DNA from: Metabacillus indicus LMG 22858
Lineage (GTDB): Bacteria; Bacillota; Bacilli; Bacillales; Bacillaceae
Length of the DNA stretch: 50,453 nt
NCBI RefSeq assembly: GCF_000708755.2
Contig: NZ_JGVU02000004.1
Coordinates: 1-50,453 of the forward strand
Direction of reading: 5' to 3'
Shown here: piece by piece, positions 44,420 through 50,453 of the stretch
Layout: the number at the start of each line of letters is the position of its first letter
How positions within the stretch are numbered: the stretch's first letter is position 1
Notes under the pieces: generated by a model
Seen by the model: the letters and a program-made list of their open reading frames with translations, nothing else
What the model was told of the DNA's origin: nothing
The model's database searches: none
Made by a program: the position numbers and the translations under genes

Positions 44420-46336
44420 ATGATTTTGCTGCAAATTAACCAGCTGACAAAATATTTTGCTGCTGATCTTATATTATCGAACATTAAACTTGAAGTACAA
44501 ACGCGGGACAAGATTGCACTCGTGGGCCGAAACGGTGCCGGAAAATCAACGCTCCTGAAGATTATCGCAGGACAGCTTTCCTATGAATCAGGAGAGATCA
44601 TCAAGCCGAAAGATATGAGGATCGGCTACCTTGCACAGGACACCGGCCTCGAATCCGAGCTTTCCATCTGGGATGAAATGAACTCCGTTTTCCAGTCGCT
44701 GAAGGACATGGAAAAAACGATGCGCAGCCTGGAGATGAAAATGGCCGAAACAGACCCTTCAGAACGGGAATTTCAGCAGCTGCTGAATGAATACGACCGT
44801 CTGCAGGTTGAATTTAAAGTAAAAGGCGGCTATCAGTATGAAGCAGACATCCGTTCTGTTCTTCACGGACTCGGGTTCGCTGACTTTGACATCTCAACAC
44901 CGATCCAGCGTTTGAGCGGAGGCCAGAAAACACGGCTTGCCCTCGGTAAGCTTCTTTTGACAAGTCCTGATCTGCTCGTGCTGGATGAACCGACAAACCA
45001 CCTGGATATCGCTACACTTTCCTGGCTTGAGCAATACCTGCAGGGATACAGCGGTGCTCTTTTGATCGTCTCCCATGACCGGTATTTCCTTGATAAGGTA
45101 GTTAACCAGGTGTACGAGATTTCAAGACACGCAAGCAGAAAGTACATCGGCAACTACAGCCGCTACCTCGAGCAGGCCGCTGAAAACTATGAACGCGAGC
45201 TGAAATTATTTGAAAAACAGCAGGATGAAGTGGCGAAGCTGAAGGATTTTATCCAGCGGAACATGGCTAGAGCGTCAACCACCAAGCGCGCGCAAAGCCG
45301 TCAGAAAAAACTGCAGCGCATGGATCTGATGGACAGGCCCCTTGGGGATGAGAAGTCTGCCCACTTTAAATTTGATATCGAGCGTCAGAGCGGAAATGAT
45401 GTTTTAAAAGCGAATGATATCGCCGTTTCCTATGATGGAACGAATCCGATTATTTCAAATGTCTCTTTTTCCGTTTCACGAGGTGACAGCATCGCGCTCG
45501 TCGGACCGAACGGAGTCGGGAAGTCGACACTTTTGAAAACGATCATTGAAAGACTCTCTCCACTAAAGGGTTCATTTCAGCTTGGGTCCGGCGTCAAGAT
45601 TGGCTATTACGATCAGGAGCAGGCGAATTTGACGTCCAATAAACGGGTGCTTGATGAATTATGGGATGACTACCCGATGCTTACCGAAAAGGAAATCCGC
45701 ACTGTACTCGGAAACTTCCTTTTTTCCGGTGACGATGTCCTGAAAAATGTATCAACCTTAAGCGGCGGACAAAAGGCACGGCTTGCCCTTGCAAAGCTGA
45801 TGCTGCAAAAAGCCAATCTGCTCATTCTGGATGAGCCGACAAACCATCTTGATCTGGACAGCAAGGAAGTGCTTGAAAATGCACTGATTGATTACCCGGG
45901 GACGATTCTGTTTGTTTCCCATGACCGGTATTTCATCAACAGAATCGCGACAAAGGTATACGAGCTTTCGCCGGGCGGTGTAACTGAATACCTCGGAGAT
46001 TACGATTACTATCAACATAAAAAAGCAGAGCAGCTCGAGCTTGCTGCTTTGGATGCTGCCCCTGAAGTGAAAGAGAAAGAAAACGGAAATAAGCTCTCCT
46101 ATGAACAGGAAAAAGAACTGAAAAAACAAGTGCGGCAAAAGCAGCGCAAGCTTCAGGAAGTGGAAGAGCGCATTTCAGCTATTGAGGAAAAAGTAGAAGA
46201 AAATGAACAGCTCCTCTGCGATCCTGAGATTTATCAGGACCACACAAGGGTTCAGGAGATTAATCAGGAAAACGAAGTCCTGCAGGAAGAGCTTGAACAG
46301 CTGATGAATGACTGGGAGCAGCTGCAGGAAGATTAA
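44420..46336 (+). CDS. ydiF: ABC-F family ATPase YdiF
   Basis: A 638-residue soluble protein with two ABC domains and no membrane segment. Walker A motifs are GRNGAGKST and GPNGVGKST; signatures are LSGGQKTR and LSGGQKAR; both Walker B motifs read LLVLDEPTNHL/LLILDEPTNHL. The linker between the domains is long and charged. A C-terminal coiled coil (residues about 550-635) follows. ABC-F proteins act on ribosomes as translation factors or antibiotic-resistance proteins; this one is the housekeeping YdiF type by synteny. ATG follows GAGGTGAAAA. Confidence 0.95.
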   Translation: MILLQINQLTKYFAADLILSNIKLEVQTRDKIALVGRNGAGKSTLLKIIAGQLSYESGEIIKPKDMRIGYLAQDTGLESELSIWDEMNSVFQSLKDMEKTMRSLEMKMAETDPSEREFQQLLNEYDRLQVEFKVKGGYQYEADIRSVLHGLGFADFDISTPIQRLSGGQKTRLALGKLLLTSPDLLVLDEPTNHLDIATLSWLEQYLQGYSGALLIVSHDRYFLDKVVNQVYEISRHASRKYIGNYSRYLEQAAENYERELKLFEKQQDEVAKLKDFIQRNMARASTTKRAQSRQKKLQRMDLMDRPLGDEKSAHFKFDIERQSGNDVLKANDIAVSYDGTNPIISNVSFSVSRGDSIALVGPNGVGKSTLLKTIIERLSPLKGSFQLGSGVKIGYYDQEQANLTSNKRVLDELWDDYPMLTEKEIRTVLGNFLFSGDDVLKNVSTLSGGQKARLALAKLMLQKANLLILDEPTNHLDLDSKEVLENALIDYPGTILFVSHDRYFINRIATKVYELSPGGVTEYLGDYDYYQHKKAEQLELAALDAAPEVKEKENGNKLSYEQEKELKKQVRQKQRKLQEVEERISAIEEKVEENEQLLCDPEIYQDHTRVQEINQENEVLQEELEQLMNDWEQLQED

Positions 46337-46343
46337 AAAAAAT

Positions 46344-46562
46344 TGTGGATAAAAAAACTCAGCGCCATAACCGGTGCTGAGTTTTTTGTTATCCACAATC
46401 TAAAGTTCAAGTTTTACAAGGTTTCATGTGAATTATACACATTATCCACATTTTAACCGTTTTTTATCCACATTACCCACAGGTTATCCCCGTCCATATT
46501 CCACAAGCTTTCATAAATTCTTGCAGGAGTTATTGGACGGAGTGTGAATAACTTGTTGATAA
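46344..46562. promoter_or_regulatory. DnaA-box cluster between ydiF and tsaD
   Basis: Four perfect DnaA boxes: TGTGGATAA at 46344-46352 and TTATCCACA at 46389-46397, 46442-46450 and 46464-46472. Four one-mismatch boxes: TTATACACA (46433-46441), TTACCCACA (46473-46481), TGTGAATAA (46543-46551) and TGTTGATAA (46554-46562). I recall a DnaA-binding cluster at the corresponding gcp-ydiF interval in B. subtilis. Such clusters titrate DnaA and restrain initiation. No A/T-rich unwinding region or dnaA/dnaN is here, so it is not an origin. Confidence 0.88.
46350..46388. terminator. Bidirectional terminator between ydiF and tsaD
   Basis: ACTCAGCGCC pairs with GGTGCTGAGT (one G-U pair), with AAAAAAA before and TTTTTT after, ending both convergent units. 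Confidence 0.9.
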
Positions 46563-46565
46563 CCA

Positions 46566-47585
46566 TTAATTCGGAAGCTCAAGACCTGGATTTGCGTTCA
46601 TTCTCATCGACCCTCTGTATCCTTTTTCATAAAAGACGGTTCCTGCTGCTGCAATCATTGCTGCGTTGTCTGTGCAGAGAGACAGCGGCGGTATGATAAG
46701 CTCAAGATCCTGAAGCCCGCTGAACTTCTCCGTAAGGGCTGCACGTAATCCCCTGTTTGCAGCAACACCGCCGGCAAGAAGAACTTGATTCACTCCATAT
46801 TTCTCCGCAGCTGCAGCTGTCTTTGTAACAAGGACTTCAATGACGCTTGCCTGGAAGCTTGCAGCAAGGTCTTTGGGCTCAATCACTTCTCCGCGCTGTT
46901 CAGCATTGTGGAGAGTGTTAATAACCGCTGATTTCAGACCGCTGAAGCTGAAGTTAAAGGAATCCGGCTCAAGCCATGCCCGCGGCAGATCAATGGATGG
47001 CGTTCCTTCTGCAGCCAAACGGTCGATGTGAGGGCCTCCCGGATAAGGGAGCTTCAGCGTTCTTGCTACTTTGTCATATGCTTCTCCGGCAGCATCATCC
47101 AGCGTCTCTCCAATGACCTCAAAAGATGCGTGTTCCTTCATATAGACAAGTTCCGTATGTCCGCCTGAAACGACAAGCGACAGCAGCGGAAATTTCAGCT
47201 CAGAAATAAGCTGGTTGGCATATATATGCCCCGCAATATGGTGAACGCCAACAAGCGGCAGCTGATGGGCAAATGCAAGAGCCTTTGCCGCATTGACACC
47301 AATCAAAAGGGCTCCGACCAGTCCCGGCCCCTCTGTTACAGCAATTGCATCGAGATCTTTAAAGCCCATGTCAGCCTGCTTCAGCGCTTCTTCCAGAACA
47401 ATCGTCAGCTGCTCCACATGATGCCTTGAAGCTATTTCGGGAACAACTCCGCCGAAACGTTTATGGCTTTCAATTTGAGAAGCCACTACATTTGAGATGA
47501 TTTCCCGTCCATTTTTTACGATTGATACAGCTGTCTCATCACAGCTTGTCTCAATACCAAGTACGTACAGATCTTTTTTCGTCAT
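46566..47585 (-). CDS. tsaD: tRNA t6A37 threonylcarbamoyltransferase TsaD
   Basis: Transfers threonylcarbamoyl to A37 of ANN-decoding tRNAs, with TsaB and TsaE. About 339 residues: [12 protein letters not shown] at the N-terminus, iron ligands His116 and His120 ([10 protein letters not shown]), GGHTELV, and [12 protein letters not shown]. The GTG at 47600 lies ahead of the ribosome site GGGTGGG; ATG 47585 is correctly spaced and overlaps the rimI stop (ATGA). Confidence 0.98.
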   Translation of the reverse strand: MTKKDLYVLGIETSCDETAVSIVKNGREIISNVVASQIESHKRFGGVVPEIASRHHVEQLTIVLEEALKQADMGFKDLDAIAVTEGPGLVGALLIGVNAAKALAFAHQLPLVGVHHIAGHIYANQLISELKFPLLSLVVSGGHTELVYMKEHASFEVIGETLDDAAGEAYDKVARTLKLPYPGGPHIDRLAAEGTPSIDLPRAWLEPDSFNFSFSGLKSAVINTLHNAEQRGEVIEPKDLAASFQASVIEVLVTKTAAAAEKYGVNQVLLAGGVAANRGLRAALTEKFSGLQDLELIIPPLSLCTDNAAMIAAAGTVFYEKGYRGSMRMNANPGLELPN

Positions 47586-48037
47586 TTTAAACCCACCCAC
47601 ATTACTAAAGCATCTTCTCCGTTATCGGTATAATACCGCTTTCTGATTCCGCCCGGCTGAAACCCGAGTTTTTTGTACAGGGACTGTGCCACATGGTTTG
47701 ACACCCTGACCTCAAGCGAGATTTTCCCTGCCCCATACTCCTTTGCAACGCCAATCGCCTGCCGAAGTAGTGTTTCGCCGATTTTATTGCCTCTGAAAGC
47801 AGGAAGAACAGCAATATTCGTTACCTGCGCCTCATCCATAATAATCCAAAGTCCGCAATAGCCGATAATCTGCCGGTCGAATTCCACAACCAGGTATTTA
47901 GCAAAATGGTTCTGCGTCAGTTCATTATGAAAAGACTCCTTCAGCCAAGGAGTGGCAAAGGACTGAGTTTCAATTTCATAGACAGCATCTATATCCGTTA
48001 CATTCATTGGCCGGATGACCATTGTATCCTGCTTCAT
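47582..48037 (-). CDS. rimI: Ribosomal protein S18-alanine N-acetyltransferase RimI
   Basis: A GNAT acetyltransferase of about 151 residues: acetyl-CoA loop [29 protein letters not shown] near the C-terminus. GTG 48046 is open but ATG 48037 has AGGTGA five bases ahead. Encoded within the t6A gene cluster, as in B. subtilis. Confidence 0.95.
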   Translation of the reverse strand: MKQDTMVIRPMNVTDIDAVYEIETQSFATPWLKESFHNELTQNHFAKYLVVEFDRQIIGYCGLWIIMDEAQVTNIAVLPAFRGNKIGETLLRQAIGVAKEYGAGKISLEVRVSNHVAQSLYKKLGFQPGGIRKRYYTDNGEDALVMWVGLK

Positions 48038-48050
48038 CTCTTTCACCTGC

Positions 48051-48740
48051 TTATTTCTGTTGTTCCAGCCACTTTACTTCTGCTTCAGCCATGCGAATAT
48101 AGTTCGGGACAAATGTATGGAGATCAACAGGATCTTTTTTTAGCCCGATTTTCCCAAGCATGGATGGTCTGGGATTGTTCTCTGTCATCGCTGCAAATAT
48201 GGCCTGTTCGCCAAGAATCTGTTCGATAAGTTCCCTGTGAAGGCTGACGTCATTGCCAATAAACAAAACCTGCTTATCTTCTTTCTTCAGCTCTTCAAGC
48301 CAGTCTGCAAGAAGAAGATTACAATCTTTTCTTCTATTTAAAAGAACGCCGTCTTCATATTCATAAAGTCCTGTATACACTTGTCCCCTGCGAGCATCAA
48401 ACAGCGGGCAGATCATTCCGTAAAAGTAAGTGCCTCCTGCTGCAAGCACTTCAAGACTTGAAACACTGACAAGCGGAATGTTCAGAGTCCAGGCAAGTGT
48501 CTTTGCAATGCTGACGCCGATTCTAAGCCCGGTGTAGGAACCCGGGCCCTCTGCTACGATTACTCGGTCAAGCTCCGCAGGCTTCACGCCGCACTCATTC
48601 AGCACCCACTCAACAGCAGGCATCGCACGGACCGAATGATTCTGTTTGACGTGCGAGACATACTCACCCATCACCGTTTCTTCCCCCACAAGGGCCACCC
48701 CAAGTGTCAGGTTTGACGTATCAATTGCTAATGCTTTCAT
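48051..48740 (-). CDS. tsaB: tRNA t6A biosynthesis protein TsaB
   Basis: A 229-residue ASKHA-fold scaffold that pairs with TsaD: LAIDTSNLTLGVALV at the start, GPGSYTGLRIGVSIAKTLAW in the middle. It lacks the iron-binding histidines of TsaD, as the family does. It overlaps the tsaE stop by four bases. Confidence 0.97.
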   Translation of the reverse strand: MKALAIDTSNLTLGVALVGEETVMGEYVSHVKQNHSVRAMPAVEWVLNECGVKPAELDRVIVAEGPGSYTGLRIGVSIAKTLAWTLNIPLVSVSSLEVLAAGGTYFYGMICPLFDARRGQVYTGLYEYEDGVLLNRRKDCNLLLADWLEELKKEDKQVLFIGNDVSLHRELIEQILGEQAIFAAMTENNPRPSMLGKIGLKKDPVDLHTFVPNYIRMAEAEVKWLEQQK

Positions 48741-49198
48741 CCGGTTACAAGCTCCTCACATAAACCAATATAGTCCTCACCGAGAGGAATGAGAATGATT
48801 TCACGCTCATCGTCTCCTGAGCGGTGAATTCTGATGTCAAGCCGCTCCTTTGGAAGCTGTTCTTCGATCATGCTTGCCCATTCCACAACAGTCACGCCGT
48901 CACCCTCAAAATATTCATCAAATCCGAGATCCTCTCCGCTGTCTTCCATGCGGTACACATCCATATGATACAAAGGAATCCGGCCATCCCGGTATTCTTT
49001 CATAATCGTAAACGTAGGACTGTTGACATTTTTGCGAATGCCAAGACCTTTTGCCAGTCCCTTAGTAAATGTCGTCTTTCCGGCCCCAAGATCACCTTCA
49101 AGTGTAATGACAGCCCCCGGCTTCAAAAGCTCTCCGAGTCTTATGGCAAGACGCGTCGTTTCGTCTGTATGAGTTGATTTCACTACATGCTTTATCAT
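48737..49198 (-). CDS. tsaE: tRNA t6A biosynthesis ATPase TsaE
   Basis: A 153-residue P-loop protein: Walker A GDLGAGKTTFTKGLA near residues 35-49, NSPTFTIMKEYRDGR, and a Walker B-like VVEWASMIEE. It activates the TsaB-TsaD complex. It lies between thiL and tsaB with tight spacing. Confidence 0.97.
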   Translation of the reverse strand: MIKHVVKSTHTDETTRLAIRLGELLKPGAVITLEGDLGAGKTTFTKGLAKGLGIRKNVNSPTFTIMKEYRDGRIPLYHMDVYRMEDSGEDLGFDEYFEGDGVTVVEWASMIEEQLPKERLDIRIHRSGDDEREIILIPLGEDYIGLCEELVTG

Positions 49199-49207
49199 AA
49201 CTTCACC

Positions 49208-50188
49208 TTACTTAAAATGATTATATCCGGACTTCTCAAGCTTCGTCTGCTTTCCGTCCTCAGTAAAAAATACACCTGCCGGCCCTTCTTCAACACGTCC
49301 AATTTCCGTAAGAAGGATTCCTTCTGCCAGGCATCTCTTTTGCAGATCAGTGAATACAGCCCGTGAAACAGTGCCCGTTAATTCAAAGTCTTCTCCACCA
49401 AACAGCATCCATTTTTCTGCATCCTCGTGGTTCAGTGACTTCATTGAGTCACTCATTGGAAGTCTTGTTTTATCTATCACTATTTTAACACAGCTGGACT
49501 CGCTTATTTCATTTAGTTCACTCGCCAGTCCGTCACTGATGTCATTCAGCGATACGCGGTCGGCAGAGCTCATAATCTGCCCTGCTTTCACCTGAGGGAC
49601 AGGGCGCTTATGCCTGTTGATTAGAAAAGACGCTGCATCCCGGTCTGGGTGAAGATTTCCAAGCAAAGCTTGTAGCCCTGCAGCCGAATCGCCGATTGTA
49701 CCTGTTACAAATACAGCATCTCCCGGACGTGCATCCTTCCGCAGCCTTTGCTTGCCCTTTTTCACCTCACCAACCACCGTCACGGTAAGAACGAGCTTAT
49801 CCGAGGTCGAGACCGTGTCTCCCCCAATCAAATCGATGCGGAGCGGTTCAGCCAGCTCGTCCATTCCTGCATATAATTCGGCAAGCTCCTGTTCTGACCA
49901 TGTTTTGGGTACCGCAATGGCCACAAGATAATACTTTGGCACGCCGCCCATAGCAGCCACATCGCTCACATTTACGGCAAGCCCCTTATAGCCTATTTCC
50001 TTCGGAGAAGATAATTCTTTTAAAAAATGAACCCCTTCAACCATCGTATCCGTACAGACAACTTCAAGGTAATCTGATTTCGTTCCATACAGGGCAGCAT
50101 CATCGCCAATCCCTTCGACTAAACCGGACTGGCGGACCTCATCTTGACGGATCCGGCTGATAAACTGAAATTCGTCCTTTATCGTCAT
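49208..50188 (-). CDS. thiL: Thiamine-monophosphate kinase ThiL
   Basis: Phosphorylates thiamine monophosphate to the active cofactor. The 326 residues show the N-terminal IGDDAAL metal-binding segment, VNVSDVAAMGG, LIGGDTVSTSD and the C-terminal FGGEDFELTGTV. First gene of the thiL-tsaE-tsaB-rimI-tsaD operon. Its ribosome site (GAGAGG) is weak and rather far. Confidence 0.97.
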   Translation of the reverse strand: MTIKDEFQFISRIRQDEVRQSGLVEGIGDDAALYGTKSDYLEVVCTDTMVEGVHFLKELSSPKEIGYKGLAVNVSDVAAMGGVPKYYLVAIAVPKTWSEQELAELYAGMDELAEPLRIDLIGGDTVSTSDKLVLTVTVVGEVKKGKQRLRKDARPGDAVFVTGTIGDSAAGLQALLGNLHPDRDAASFLINRHKRPVPQVKAGQIMSSADRVSLNDISDGLASELNEISESSCVKIVIDKTRLPMSDSMKSLNHEDAEKWMLFGGEDFELTGTVSRAVFTDLQKRCLAEGILLTEIGRVEEGPAGVFFTEDGKQTKLEKSGYNHFK

Positions 50189-50222
50189 GGCAAAGCCCAG
50201 CCTCTCATATTCGAGTCTATCC

Positions 50223-50253
50223 TAAAAAACCTTAGAACTCCGCAGTTCTAAGG
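50223..50253 (-). terminator. Perfect terminator just upstream of thiL
   Basis: On the minus strand CCTTAGAACT pairs perfectly with AGTTCTAAGG around GCGG, followed by six U. It is the second terminator after the tRNA, and it lies only 35 bases before the thiL start with no promoter visible in between, so it may act as an attenuator for the thiL operon. Confidence 0.88.
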
Positions 50254-50270
50254 AAAGTTCCCTGATATTC

Positions 50271-50299
50271 AGTGTATCTTATCTATCTAGTTTGTCCAA
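50271..50299 (-). promoter_or_regulatory. Possible promoter of the thiL operon
   Basis: TTGGAC (50294-50299) and TACACT (50271-50276) are 17 bp apart. A transcript from here would meet the terminator at 50223-50253 within about 15-20 bases. Confidence 0.45.
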
Positions 50300-50330
50300 G
50301 TTTCGTCCAGTGTCTACCTCAAAAAGAGCA

Positions 50331-50358
50331 TAAAAAAAACGAAACCTAATCGTTTCGT
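50331..50358 (-). terminator. Terminator of the rRNA-tRNA operon
   Basis: On the minus strand ACGAAAC pairs with GTTTCGT, followed by eight U, 16 bases beyond the tRNA CCA end. Confidence 0.88.
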
Positions 50359-50373
50359 TGTTGTTTACATAAA

Positions 50374-50449
50374 TGGCGGTCCCGACCGGGATCGAACCGG
50401 CGATCTCCTGCGTGACAGGCAGGCATGTTAACCGCTACACCACGGGACC
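50374..50449 (-). tRNA. tRNA-Asp (anticodon GTC), CCA encoded
   Basis: A complete 76-base cloverleaf: acceptor GGTCCCG/CGGGACC, anticodon arm CCTGC-CTGTCAC-GCAGG, T-loop GGTTCGATCCC and an encoded CCA. In B. subtilis the matching position (before thiL) holds trnE-Asp at the end of an rRNA operon, and the terminator order here is the same. Confidence 0.98.
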
Positions 50450-50453
50450 ATTT

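Noticed and set aside
46344-46562. Replication origin
   Set aside because: DnaA boxes are abundant but there is no unwinding element and no dnaA, dnaN or plasmid replication gene.
50189-50330. T-box or other riboswitch upstream of thiL
   Set aside because: The interval is too short and lacks the T-box sequence and the TPP aptamer core; only a hairpin terminator is visible.

Overview
The window looks like a chromosomal segment of a low-to-moderate G+C, spore-former-type Bacillaceae bacterium. The backbone runs, on the minus strand from the right edge, tRNA-Asp, thiL-tsaE-tsaB-rimI-tsaD, ydiF, moaC-rex-tatA-tatC, ydiK/ydiL, groES-groEL, then further left yeaC-yeaD-yebA, guaA and pbuG. As I recall it, this is the same order as in Bacillus subtilis between trnE-Asp and pbuG, with a different set of accessory genes inserted between groEL and yeaC. 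Species cannot be fixed from the sequence alone.

Left end (1-8.2 kb): the 5' end of a 16S rRNA gene preceded by three tandem sigma-A promoters; pbuG and guaA, each with its own guanine-type purine riboswitch and leader terminator; then the MoxR ATPase / DUF58 / transglutaminase operon. From 8.4 to 21 kb are small accessory modules: a divergent LysR/LysE pair, a Fur-box-controlled ferredoxin-NADP reductase (ycgT-like), an operon of PhyH dioxygenase, AraC regulator and enolase-superfamily enzyme of unknown substrate, a MerR/DUF3967 protein bracketed by two identical GC-rich palindromes, and a lactose/cellobiose-family PTS operon (EIIA-EIIB-GH1-EIIC, ROK kinase) with its GntR regulator.

From 21 to 27 kb: two uncharacterised proteins, a PadR/DUF1048 pair, and phoD-tatA-tatC (a Tat-exported phosphodiesterase with its own translocase). 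From 26.7 to 36.9 kb is a sugar-uptake operon: two Gfo/Idh/MocA oxidoreductases, two ABC permeases, a YesM/YesN-type two-component system, a solute-binding lipoprotein, a small lipoprotein and a YesL-like membrane protein. It contains no ATPase and no glycosidase. Its two main promoters carry the same octamer at exactly the same distance from the -10 box, and neither has a -35 box, which suggests both are activated by the operon's own response regulator.

Right end (37-50.4 kb): an AT-rich orphan gene, a zinc alcohol dehydrogenase with a MerR-type 19-bp-spacer promoter, groESL with a CIRCE operator, a second Tat pair, rex/moaC, an ABC-F ATPase, a dense cluster of DnaA boxes between ydiF and tsaD, the t6A tRNA-modification genes and thiL. 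I saw no prophage, insertion sequence or CRISPR array. The best leads for new biology are the shared operator of the sugar regulon, the palindrome-bracketed DUF3967 gene, the PhyH-AraC-enolase pathway, and a likely ATA start codon in a PadR repressor.
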